Shown here: in pieces, positions 27,601 through 34,400 of the stretch
Numbering within the stretch: the first letter of the stretch is position 1
How the letters are laid out: each line of letters starts with the position of its first letter
Assembly (NCBI RefSeq): GCF_030936135.1
Contig: NC_082637.1
Span: forward strand, 12,227,001-12,291,000
DNA: 64,000 nucleotides
Source: Gavia stellata
Taxonomy: Eukaryota > Chordata > Aves > Gaviiformes > Gaviidae
Reading direction: 5' to 3'
Made by a program: the position numbers and the translations under genes
Notes under the pieces: model-generated
Seen by the model: only the letters and a program-made list of their open reading frames with translations
Told to the model about the DNA's origin: nothing
Database searches by the model: none

Positions 27601-28973
27601 CCACAAGATTCAGCAGTGATTCAGCAAGTCATTTCCACACCACGTAGACTGAAAATACCGATAAAATCATTGGAAGGCCAATATAAAGAAGGAAATATTA
27701 AATCAAGCAAGCTGGCAGTTAACATTTCAACTGAGATGACTTTTAAACTGTTCTCTGCAACACCCAGAACAGGCAGTTAGTGTTTTGAGGCTTTCTCTGC
27801 TAGTTGATGGTGTTTGAGGCTTTCTCTACTAGTTGATGCTATCTCCTATCATGCATAGTTTCAGTGACATCAGGGAGTGAAGTGCTCGTGACACTGGTAC
27901 GCTCTTTGGTTACAAGAGCCCATTTTTTTCCCTTCTGGTCCACAGAACTGCCCATGACAACACGATTTTCCCTGACCAGATTCCCAAAGATCTTAGGGCA
28001 AAAACAGCTTCTGTTTTTCTTTCTGTTGCTCTTTGGTTATATACGGGAAGCTCCACTTTGGGAAAACAGGTCCCTTCCATTACGTATAGCCTTTATTGTA
28101 GCAGTTAGAGTGGGAGTTGTTTCGCCAAAGAGGACCCTATGGCTGTCCCCAGAGCTGGTTAAATCTTTCCCATGCCACATCCCTCCAGAAGCAAACCCGG
28201 CATATTTAGCTGTGTTACCAGCATCGGCAGCCCAGCTGCCCCACAAAAGCCAGCTTTGTTTGCCACGCACCTCCCTTCGCCACCTGCCCGCTCTCCTGTC
28301 TGGAAAGCGGACAGGCCGGGCGGAGCGAGGCGTTGCGGGCCCGGCTGGTTTCGACTCACCACCAGCGTGAGAGATGAGCTTCGCCCCAAACTTGGGGGAG
28401 GCGAGCCCAGCGAGAGCTCGCTGGCCCCCACCCGGACCCCCACCTCTGCCTGGCTCCGGCGAGCCCGCGGCCCGGCCCGGCCGCCCGCCCAGACCTCACC
28501 TGATGACGATACACTGGCTCCGGGGCCCGCCGCCCCGGCGACCCAGCATGGCGTGGTAGGCCCGGCTGGCCACGGCGAAGATGTGGGGCGGCAGCGTGCC
28601 CGTCTCGTGGCGCTGGTACCGCTCGGAGACCTGTGGGGAAGCGGCGGCGGAGGGGTGGTGAAGGGGCTGGGGGGCAGCCGGGCCCGGCCGGCGAGGGCGG
28701 CGGGGACTCACCTCTCTCCCGTAGAGCGGCAGGGGCTGGAAGGGGTTCATGGCGATGAGGATGTCCCCGACGTCGGTCTGGCGGAGAGGGGAGAGCCCGT
28801 CAGCCCAGCGCCCGCCGCCGCCCCCCGCCCCGGCCCCCGGCACTCACGTAGACCTGCTGCCGCAGGAACCGCTCCCGCAGCCCGCCCAGCAGCGCCGCCT
28901 CGTCCAGCTCCGCCAGCGCCGCCAGGTCCCCGGCCGTCCCGGACGGCGGGCGACGCTCCCCCAGCGACACCAT
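3545..28973 (-). CDS. SH2-tailed unconventional myosin (class XXVIII-like), about 28-29 coding exons
   Basis: An actin-based motor joined to a phosphotyrosine-reading tail. Exons were traced by homology plus splice sites, and every junction keeps the frame. Approximate residues: motor 1-690, with P-loop [10 protein letters not shown] (about 109-118), switch [11 protein letters not shown], switch [10 protein letters not shown] and the actin-contact motif [12 protein letters not shown] motif [14 protein letters not shown] (about 706-719); Glu/Arg-rich helix to about 754; Pro-rich basic linker 755-793; SH2 about 832-915, with WLHG and FLVRIS (binding Arg about 857). The TEDS-rule position, 16 residues before DSIAK, is Glu, so the motor should not need phosphorylation there. 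The start ATG at 28971-28973 has a good context (G at -3 and +4). The SH2 resembles that of HSH2D. From memory of myosin phylogenies, motor-IQ-SH2 proteins form class XXVIII; placement needs a tree. The motor is closest in feel to class III but has no N-terminal kinase. The 3' terminal exon is uncertain. Phosphotyrosine-directed cargo or recruitment is inference. Confidence 0.93.
3854..4003 (-). CDS. Alternative candidate terminal exon of the SH2-myosin
   Basis: Phase 0 after exon 28, reaching a stop codon after 49 residues (contains [16 protein letters not shown]). The acceptor ggtcacag has a poor pyrimidine tract. It competes with the 3545-3694 candidate; transcript data would decide. Confidence 0.25.
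   Translation of the reverse strand, partial: VLFGGLGSRLCSSEVLGWERLWEKLAEMPKEKSTTEGAVMWPAPQSLLP
4138..4440 (-). CDS. SH2-myosin exon 28 (tail after SH2), residues 926-1026
   Basis: A 303-nt open exon in phase 0, flanked by ccctccctcag and gtgagg. Begins [17 protein letters not shown] (a Tyr in an acidic context), then a Pro/Ser-rich and later basic segment ending AMQEIQQ. No recognised domain. Likely disordered, with possible phosphorylation sites. Confidence 0.8.
4765..4930 (-). CDS. SH2-myosin exon 27 (SH2 C-terminal half), residues 870-925
   Basis: Encodes [20 protein letters not shown] and [11 protein letters not shown]. Matches SH2 strands D-F and helix B. The H-Y-M-I, L-G-E and L.-.LV.yH pattern is closest to the HSH2D/SH2D2A type. 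Confidence 0.95.
5585..5674 (-). CDS. SH2-myosin exon 26 (SH2 core, phosphotyrosine-binding Arg), residues 840-869
   Basis: Encodes [20 protein letters not shown] then [15 protein letters not shown] carries the invariant Arg that contacts phosphotyrosine, so the domain should be ligand-competent. Confidence 0.97.
7717..7856 (-). CDS. SH2-myosin exon 25 (pre-SH2 and SH2 start), residues 794-839
   Basis: Encodes [18 protein letters not shown], then [11 protein letters not shown], the start of the SH2 domain (Trp-x-His-Gly). The acceptor is set at gaacagag before GAA to keep phase 0; the exact acceptor is the least certain junction of the tail. Confidence 0.88.
8237..8352 (-). CDS. SH2-myosin exon 24 (proline-rich basic linker), residues 755-793
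   Basis: Encodes a run of Pro and basic residues ([20 protein letters not shown] and onwards), with several PxxP cores next to Arg/Lys. These could bind SH3 or WW domains. Phase fits exons 23 and 25. Confidence 0.88.
8712..8843 (-). CDS. SH2-myosin exon 23 (IQ motif and charged helix), residues 711-754
   Basis: Completes the IQ motif as [15 protein letters not shown] Glu/Arg/Ala-rich stretch follows ([20 protein letters not shown]), likely a stable single helix or short coiled coil. No second clear IQ is seen. Confidence 0.92.
10033..10124 (-). CDS. SH2-myosin exon 22 (converter end, IQ start), residues 680-710
   Basis: Encodes [20 protein letters not shown] followed by RAAVVIQK. Ends the converter and begins the light-chain-binding IQ helix. 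Confidence 0.95.
10311..10358 (-). CDS. SH2-myosin exon 21 (converter), residues 664-679
   Basis: A 48-nt exon encoding [15 protein letters not shown]. It joins in frame to GKSRLFFK of exon 22, forming the converter motif ...GktKvFlk. Confidence 0.88.
11900..11947 (-). CDS. SH2-myosin exon 20 (converter), residues 648-663
   Basis: A 48-nt exon encoding [16 protein letters not shown], equivalent to the F..RY..L segment of the converter. Acceptor tttttcacag, donor gtagga. Confidence 0.88.
12195..12280 (-). CDS. SH2-myosin exon 19, residues 620-647
   Basis: Encodes [20 protein letters not shown], the conserved LrY.[10 protein letters not shown].Gf SH1/SH2-helix and converter start. Confidence 0.97.
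13158..13277 (-). CDS. SH2-myosin exon 18, residues 580-619
   Basis: Encodes [20 protein letters not shown] followed by [19 protein letters not shown] is the myosin SH1-helix-proximal signature. Phase 0 on both ends. Confidence 0.97.
13350..13605 (-). mobile_element. CR1 LINE 3' end (reverse orientation)
   Basis: Starts with the reverse complement of the CR1 tail (atcatagcatggtttgggtt) and runs through the conserved 3' region in antisense. Inserted in the myosin intron between exons 17 and 18, close to exon 18. 5'-truncated, as usual for CR1. The left boundary is clear, the right approximate. Confidence 0.9.
13745..13810 (-). CDS. SH2-myosin exon 17, residues 558-579
   Basis: Encodes [13 protein letters not shown], equivalent to the ..T..k.sVg.qFr motif that leads into the lower 50K helix. 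Basic loop 2 residues precede it. Confidence 0.9.
14128..14174 (-). CDS. SH2-myosin exon 16 (loop 2 start), residues 542-557
   Basis: A 47-nt exon encoding [16 protein letters not shown], part of the variable actin-binding loop 2. Supported by good splice sites and exact phase match on both sides rather than by strong conservation. Confidence 0.75.
14642..14762 (-). mobile_element. Short CR1 LINE fragment
   Basis: Contains atcatagaatcacagaatgg and the following aagggacctccggaggtcat, a typical CR1 tail in reverse complement. About 120 bp, in the myosin intron between exons 15 and 16. Confidence 0.85.
15596..15707 (-). CDS. SH2-myosin exon 15 with a GC splice donor, residues 505-541
   Basis: Encodes [20 protein letters not shown], the conserved V.Y...[11 protein letters not shown] block. 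The exon ends CACAG and the intron starts gcaagt, a GC-AG intron with an otherwise perfect donor consensus. No in-frame GT donor gives a better fit. Confidence 0.94.
16835..16948 (-). CDS. SH2-myosin exon 14, residues 467-504
   Basis: Encodes [10 protein letters not shown] and [10 protein letters not shown], the conserved FgI.HyAG.V block (the Val comes from exon 15). Donor gtatgt. Confidence 0.96.
17273..17338 (-). CDS. SH2-myosin exon 13, residues 445-466
   Basis: A 66-nt exon too short for a long ORF. Encodes [17 protein letters not shown], equivalent to the .kP.Gil.lLDee..fP motif. Acceptor ttcccacag, donor gtatgc. Confidence 0.94.
17513..17599 (-). CDS. SH2-myosin exon 12, residues 416-444
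   Basis: Continues the relay region: [20 protein letters not shown] then FNNNEPIL. The ELPW motif is conserved. Phase 0 on both ends. Confidence 0.95.
18052..18152 (-). CDS. SH2-myosin exon 11 with switch II, residues 382-415
   Basis: Encodes [19 protein letters not shown] and [14 protein letters not shown]: switch II plus the start of the relay helix. Diagnostic for a functional myosin motor. Confidence 0.98.
18595..18711 (-). CDS. SH2-myosin exon 10, residues 343-381
   Basis: Encodes [20 protein letters not shown], matching the conserved RDalAKalY.rLFdWIV block. Donor gtgagt, phase 1. Confidence 0.96.
19936..20044 (-). CDS. SH2-myosin exon 9 with TEDS site, residues 307-342
   Basis: Encodes [20 protein letters not shown]. 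The Glu of TRGEQ lies 16 residues before the DSIAK motif of exon 10, which is the TEDS position. An acidic residue there normally gives constitutive actin-activated ATPase competence. Confidence 0.93.
21305..21433 (-). CDS. SH2-myosin exon 8, residues 264-306
   Basis: Encodes [17 protein letters not shown], the typical ilAaiLhLGNv.F segment of motors. Acceptor tgttttag placed before GAG; the next AG, 3 nt downstream, would remove one Glu. Confidence 0.93.
21699..21801 (-). CDS. SH2-myosin exon 7, residues 229-263
   Basis: Encodes [18 protein letters not shown], then CNALDMVGF, the helix before the upper 50K domain. Frame continuous with exons 6 and 8. Confidence 0.88.
22147..22303 (-). CDS. 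SH2-myosin exon 6, residues 177-228
   Basis: Encodes [12 protein letters not shown] and [13 protein letters not shown], both strongly conserved in myosin motors. The longest motor exon. Donor gtactt; ends in phase 2. Confidence 0.96.
22789..22891 (-). CDS. SH2-myosin exon 5 with switch I, residues 143-176
   Basis: Encodes [14 protein letters not shown] followed by [13 protein letters not shown], the switch I loop that contacts the nucleotide phosphates and Mg. All conserved residues are present. Donor gtaaag. Confidence 0.97.
23888..23892. repeat. Left target-site duplication of the LTR
   Basis: CACAG directly before the LTR TG end; its identical copy follows the CA end at 24964-24968. Confidence 0.85.
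23893..24963 (+). mobile_element. Solo ERVL-type LTR with target-site duplication
   Basis: A 1,071-bp element beginning TGCAGCG and ending CCACCACA (TG...CA termini). It is bracketed by perfect 5-bp repeats CACAG at 23888-23892 and 24964-24968; a 5-bp duplication is typical of ERVL elements. Inside are repeated GGAGCAG-containing units of roughly 40-60 bp, an AATAAA near 24772, and the 3' segment with GATAGAGCGGCTTGGTGGGC that I recognise from LTRs common in bird genomes. There is no gag/pol interior, so this is a recombined solo LTR. It lies in myosin intron 4, antisense to the gene. Confidence 0.9.
24964..24968. repeat. Right target-site duplication of the LTR
   Basis: CACAG directly after the LTR CA end, matching 23888-23892. 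The CACA context leaves a small ambiguity in the exact cut. Confidence 0.8.
25594..25696 (-). CDS. SH2-myosin exon 4 with P-loop, residues 108-142
   Basis: Encodes [19 protein letters not shown], the ATP-binding Walker A loop of myosins with all key residues intact. Acceptor cttgacag, donor gtaggt. Confidence 0.97.
27781..27840. repeat. Short imperfect tandem duplication (about 28-bp unit)
   Basis: Two adjacent copies of a unit containing gaggctttctct(g/a)ctagttgatg, differing by few bases. In myosin intron 3. Confidence 0.85.
28500..28630 (-). CDS. SH2-myosin exon 3, residues 65-107
   Basis: Contains [16 protein letters not shown], the segment before the P-loop. A Gly/Arg-rich insert ([10 protein letters not shown]) replaces the usual short turn; it could reflect local GC bias. 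Ends AG, which combines with T of exon 4 to make the Ser before GESGAGKT. Confidence 0.93.
28712..28777 (-). CDS. SH2-myosin exon 2, residues 43-64
   Basis: Encodes the conserved motor start [20 protein letters not shown]. The myosin hallmark (D)ILIAMNPF is unmistakable. Flanked by cgccag and gtgagt; phase 0 on both sides. Confidence 0.95.
28848..28973 (-). CDS. SH2-myosin exon 1, residues 1-42
   Basis: Begins [17 protein letters not shown] and ends at QQVY, followed by gtgagt. Extremely GC-rich because it lies inside the CpG island. The frame is open further upstream, but this ATG has the best context and gives a normal short N-terminal extension before the motor. Confidence 0.85.
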
Positions 28974-29107
28974 GCCGCACCGCTCCCCGCTCCAGCACCG
29001 CCGCCCGACTGCCTGCCTGCCCGCCCTCCCCGGCCCGGCCCGGCCCGGCCCCGCTCCCGCTCCCGCTCCGCCCCGCCCTGGGACCGCCCGCCGGGGCGGG
29101 GCCGCCG

Positions 29108-29113
29108 TTTGAA
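29108..29113 (+). promoter_or_regulatory. Possible CHR cell-cycle element (TTTGAA)
   Basis: TTTGAA sits in GC-rich promoter sequence just downstream of a GC box and about 25 bp before a candidate first-exon donor. CHR elements bind MuvB complexes in genes expressed in G2/M. A 6-bp match alone is weak. Confidence 0.35.
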
Positions 29114-29119
29114 CGCGGG

Positions 29120-29139
29120 GCGGCGGCGGAGACCAGCAG
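29120..29139 (+). other. ARHGEF39: Candidate end of a non-coding first exon of ARHGEF39
   Basis: The sequence gaccagcag|gtaacg at 29139/29140 is a plausible 5' splice site inside the island. It could join the acceptor ctcttcag at 31217, putting the coding ATG (31256) first in the mRNA. The exon start is unknown; only its end is supported. Confidence 0.45.
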
Positions 29140-31255
29140 GTAACGGGCGGCGGGGGCCGTGTGGCCCCACGCAGGGCCGGTGGCGAGGGGGCGGCCCGGG
29201 CTGAGGCGGCAGCGGGCCTCGCTGTGGGGCCGGCGGGTGCGGCGGCGGGGCGGGGGTCCTCAGCCGCCACGCCGGAGCCCGAGGGGAGCGGGTGGCGTGG
29301 CCGAGGGCTGGGGCTGCGCCCTGCCCTGCCCTCCCGGAGGTGCTGCCTCGGGTCTGCTGGCCCGGGGGGCACCCCGCCGCCGCACCAGGCCGCCCCTCGG
29401 GTGGGAGGCCGCCCTGCTGCGGCGGTGAGCCGGTTTAAAGCAGGCCGCAGGAGCGGGGGGTCGGTAAGAGCCGCCCTGAGGCCTCCGAGGCTGAGCGGCC
29501 TCTTCCACAGCAGTCACCGTCCTCAGAGGTGGGATGTGGAGCTGCGTGGCCCTCGGAGCTGACCCACCAGCTGGTTAACGCTTCTGAGACACCAAGAGTG
29601 GCTATGCTGCGATAATAAAGGGAGATTTTTGGAAGATATTCAAAATAGAAAATGTAGGAATGTTGTGGGGGATGTTGCTAATGGAGCATCATAAGGTAGT
29701 TAACTGTATGGAAAGTATTCAGTGGTATCCTCTCTGAGTCGGAGAAGAGAGAAGCAAGCTGGAGTGCTTCTGCACCTGGGGGTGAAGCTTCTTCTAGTCT
29801 ACCCAGGGGCTCCACACAACTCTCACCCTACAGACCTGAGACAGTTATAATGTAGTATATTTTGGAATAATGGGAGTGTTTGCTCCACTTTATGTGAGCA
29901 GGAAATGGTCAAACCTGGTGTAACTTTTCTTGTCTGTCTTTTTTTTATTATTATTATTATTTGTTAAAAGAAATTGGGCTGCAAAATGAAAATCAGGACT
30001 GCAACCTACCCTGGCTAAAGGCGCTCTGCAAATGGTAGACTTTTAGTCTATTATTGGTGAGTACTTTGCAACTGCACACTAACCCTAAGCTCTTGCACGG
30101 TATTCCCTGCAGTGCTGCCTTTCCATCCACAGGGCTGCCAGGTCTGCCCTGTCTGACCAAGACCTGACCTCAGCTAGGCTTCTGGTTGTGTCACCAGCGA
30201 GCATGAGGATAAAACTCCGGAGAAGCTCCTGCTACTGTGAAATACCGCACATGCCCCTCAGCTATCTGGACTTTTGCTAACTCATTAAATGGGTCTTGGT
30301 ACTCATTTGATGTGAGACTTTTGTTTCAGACATGGATTTAGATATCTGAAATGTCTCTGGAAGACTGTATTTGACAAATTCCCTTCTCTACGACGACACA
30401 TCTTTCTGTATTAGTATAGCTCATCCATGTGGGTGCCGGAACTTTTGTGGAGGTGCTCAGCTTCCAGAGAAACTGGAAATTCATGCCATGGCAAGTGTGC
30501 AACAGCCTGCACTGCCTTTTGATCAAAAGGCAGAGCAGTATTTAACTGGTGCTCTGCTAACACATGCCTCTTTCTCTGACAGAGGGTGATGAAAGAGGGA
30601 ATGTTTTTCTCTATAACAAGACCATGATGCTCTTGCAGAAGAGAAGAGCAGCAGCAAAGCTGGTTAATAAGTGGATAGTGTGATTCACAGCAGTTGCTTA
30701 GTCTCTCTCATCTCTGAAACCATAAGCTACTGTTAGAAAATGACAATGCAAACTGCTTGCTTCTTGGGAACCTCCATGGGAAAACAAGCAAGAGTGCTCT
30801 TTTTCTCTCTCTCTCTCTCTTCCCCCCCCAAAGACAAACTTATGGCTGTTTTCTGCTTGTACCAGCTGTACCTCTTCCACCCACTAACTTCCTTGGGTTT
30901 ATTGAGAATTTTGCACGAAGAATGGGGCAAAGCACAGGAAGCAGCGGTTTGAGTGGGATTGTGTACTTGAGGTTTGCTTAGAGACGTATCGTAATGTACC
31001 GCTCTTGCTTTCGTGGTCTTATCTTTCTAACACTGTTCCTCTGGTTGATGCAGGGCTCCTGCACCTGCAGTAGGAATGCAGAAGGAAACCGTTAATAGCA
31101 GTTGCTGGCAATTGACTTCCCTTCTTTCATAGTAAAGCATAAAGTTTGTGGTTCAGAATCCTACCCAGTGGCATAGGTTATTCTTCTATTGTGTGTCCAT
31201 CTCTCTTGGCTCTTCAGGATTGGTTACCTTTCTGTATATCAGCCCTGAGACTGCA

Positions 31256-31402
31256 ATGAGTGACTCATCCCTGCTGTTTATGGTTGGAGCAAACACTGTG
31301 GAAGAGCAGAGGGCTCGCTGGGAGAGAAAGCGCAGCCGGACAGCCAAGGAGCTGCTGGAAACCGAACACAAATACCTTGAGCAGCTGGATTTGGTGGTCA
31401 CA
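31256..31402 (+). CDS. ARHGEF39: ARHGEF39 coding exon 1
   Basis: Residues 1-49, from MSDSSLLFMVG to LDLVVT, donor gtgagt. Holds the first helix of the DH domain. Confidence 0.94.
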
Positions 31403-34400
31403 GTGAGTATTTCAGCCCCTTCTGATATGTGGGTACCTTCAGGCAGCACACACTTGTGTTGTCATGGGGAAGGGTTAAGAGCAAGACTTTGGTACATCCC
31501 TACTGCATGGTACAACTGCTGGGGCTGAAAGGCTTTTTGTTGTTTTTTTTTACCTCCTCTGTAATATCTGATAGCTCGTGGTTTTGGCCCCTTGGCTTTG
31601 GTCTGTACCCAGACTTAAATCTTTAAGTTTTGATTGTATAGGGGACTCATCTTAAGATGCTTGAGATATATGAAAAGCAGGGGCACAAACAAGACAAAGG
31701 TAGATTATGAACAAGGTGGTGAAAAACAGATACATCTAGGAATACTGAAATAGACTCTATCAGTGCTGTAGTGCTGTTCCACATATTTACAGTTATGGTC
31801 AAAGTTACCAAGAAGGCTTACATCTGAATATAGATATCTTAGGTAGGCATTCACAATATTTGATATCCCTTCGAGCTGAAGAGTGTGCAGGCTGCAACTT
31901 CTTGCTTCTGCTGTGTGCCACGAATAACCTTTGAGTGACCTGTGAATTCTACCTGTTTGAAATTCTTTCTTTTTTCCTGCTTAGTTCTTTGTGACAATTT
32001 TAAAGGCCAAAGGGACATTGAAACCTGCTGTGTTGGAAACCATATTTGGACCCCTGGAATCTATATATTCAGCTAGCCAGTAAGTGAACACACTGATGTG
32101 ATTCCTGTAATTATATAGGGAGGAGACTATGTTGATGAGAAAATAAGATTTCAGGAAATAAAGGTAACACCTTGTAAAACAGGCATTCACTTCCAGCACT
32201 GCTAGCCTTGGTGGCACTTGCAGGTGTACCCGGGAAACTGCTGATCTGTATCTGGATCTCTGGATGCCCAGTTACTCTCTGGACAGCAGTTTAAACCCAG
32301 TAAGTCTGCTCTACAGTATTTTTAAGGGATGTTTTCTGTAGCTTAGTCTGTAATCACCAAGCACGCATTTGGCACAGAAGCTGGATGTGAGGGTGGGGAC
32401 TGACAAAAGAAGGTTAGCATAGGAGATAACAGAGGGATCTGTGAAAATGCCATCAGTGATGTACTTCTCACAGCTATCTTTCCTCCTTCTGCACAGGGTT
32501 CTGTCGCTTCACCTGGAGAGAGGAAATTTGGGACTAGGATTGGAAAATTTCTGTCAGAATCTGGAGCTTTATGGCCACTACGCTGAGAATTTGGAGCAGG
32601 CAAATAAAACCTTGAAGGTAAATATCTCCTTTATTCTTAATGTTCGTTCTTCCCTCTCTTTCTCCATTCTGTGAAACAGCTACATCCTTCCCTTTTTCTT
32701 ACTTCTGTTTCTGATGAGTTTTCTTCCTTTTGCTGGGCTGCTGCTATTTTCTCAGTCTTCCACAGCAGAATGGTGAAAACCTCTCTACTTTATTTAGAGT
32801 TTCAATTTTTTGAAGCTTGTTTCAGGTGCGTGCGTATGTATGTATGTATACGTGCTGGGCACAGCTTTCTCAAACAGACTTCTGTATTTGCTCCCACTCG
32901 TCCTTGGCTGGCAAGCCTGGAAAGTTTGCAGTGGCAACACTAGGATTCAGTGGTCTCTTTCTGGAGAATTATTAGGCCTCCTAGTCTTTCCCACTACCTG
33001 TATCCAACACTGGGATTTCCTTTTCCTTCCCAATTATTTTTCTATGGTAGAAAAATTTTTCCTTCCCACTTACCTCTCCAAATACAACCTGTCTTCCAAT
33101 AAATTTCAGAAGGATATATTTTTATTTCAAAGTCCTGAAAGCTGTACCTGTAATTCAAACCACCCGACTTCCAGTTTTTCTCCATACTTGTTCCCAGCTA
33201 AAGGGTGTACTGGGATGTTTACACGCTGTCCTGTTTGCATGCATATATTCCACACTTTAGATTTCCCAACAGAAAAAGCCATTTTGGATACTTGCCTTGA
33301 GGTGATGGGAATGCGGGGCTGCATCGCTTTGTCTTGAAATGAGTGGCAAAAAGCCACAGCTGGAGTCCTTGTTTTCCTAATCTGAGTCAGCCTTCCCTTT
33401 TTCTTTATTGCCATTTGCTGAGTGTACTAGCTTTATACTGCTGTGCATGTATGAAGAGGGGATATTGTTGCCATTACCCGCTAGAAATTGTGGTCAGGAG
33501 AAAGGGAATGGCTTGCCCATGACCACAAAAGAAGTTGTTAGTGCTTTTGTTTAGGACTGGAGTTCTAAACTCAGAGTTTTAAGAGTTCCAACCTCTGGTG
33601 CAGACTAGAACACGTATCTTTCTATAGTCTGAAAGCTATATGCCTTTTTTACTGCACACAGGAGCAATTGAGGAAAAATAAGTCATTCCGAAGGTTTAAG
33701 AAACTCCAGGAGACTCGATCTCAGTTTCAAGGGAGGAAGCTAGAGGATCTGCTTCCTTTGCCCCTGCAGAGGTTGTACCAGTAAGTAAGCAATTCTGAGT
33801 CTTAAAGGTGTTAGTACAAGAGGGGAAAAAGGAACATAACAGTGTCTTTGTTGCTATGGGAGGTAAAGTTGCTTAGTGTGTCTCAAAATCAGAGCATATA
33901 GATGGCAATGAAACAGACTTGAAGTCATGCCTCTAAAGTGGAATCAGTGTACACGGATGGGAGATGATGCAGAGAGGTAGTTATGTTTAACCCTGTCTCC
34001 TAAGCCCTTAATCTAGCTCTCAGGTAGAATTGAAGTGCAGGCTTTCTGTCATCTCGGTAAGCTGCTGAAGGTTAGGCGCTGAAGTTAGGCACTGAACAAA
34101 AGCAAGCTGTCTGAAGTGCTGCAGAAGTGATGCTCTCTGCCAGAGATGGTCTTGCTCTACTTTTGTGGAGATTGCTGACTTGGACCATCATGACTTGCCT
34201 CTCTTGTAGATAGTTGCTTTTGGAGAGAGACGAGATTAATGAACATGGGGGAGCTTTTCTCCCCTCTCTGGTTATCGGGGCCGTATGATTTACTCAGATT
34301 TGGTGCCTATCAGAGTTGTCTGAGCCTGGACAGATCCAGTCTGGATTGCTGCATTCCCCCCTTGAGACATCATCTCCCCTGTGAAGAGGCAGGCTGACTG

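Larger units (their letters stand above)
28260..29560. promoter_or_regulatory. CpG-island bidirectional promoter (SH2-myosin / ARHGEF39)
   Basis: About 1.3 kb of very GC- and CpG-rich sequence between the minus-strand myosin start codon (28973) and the ARHGEF39 transcription unit to the right. It contains many GC boxes (ggggcgggg at about 29093) and no TATA box at the right spacing. The first myosin exons lie inside it. Exact start sites cannot be read from sequence. Confidence 0.8.

Noticed and set aside
28172-29562. Long open frames (up to 323 residues) on both strands in the CpG island
   Set aside because: Stop codons are rare in very GC-rich DNA. These are Pro/Arg/Ala-rich shadows of the promoter and of myosin exons 1-3.
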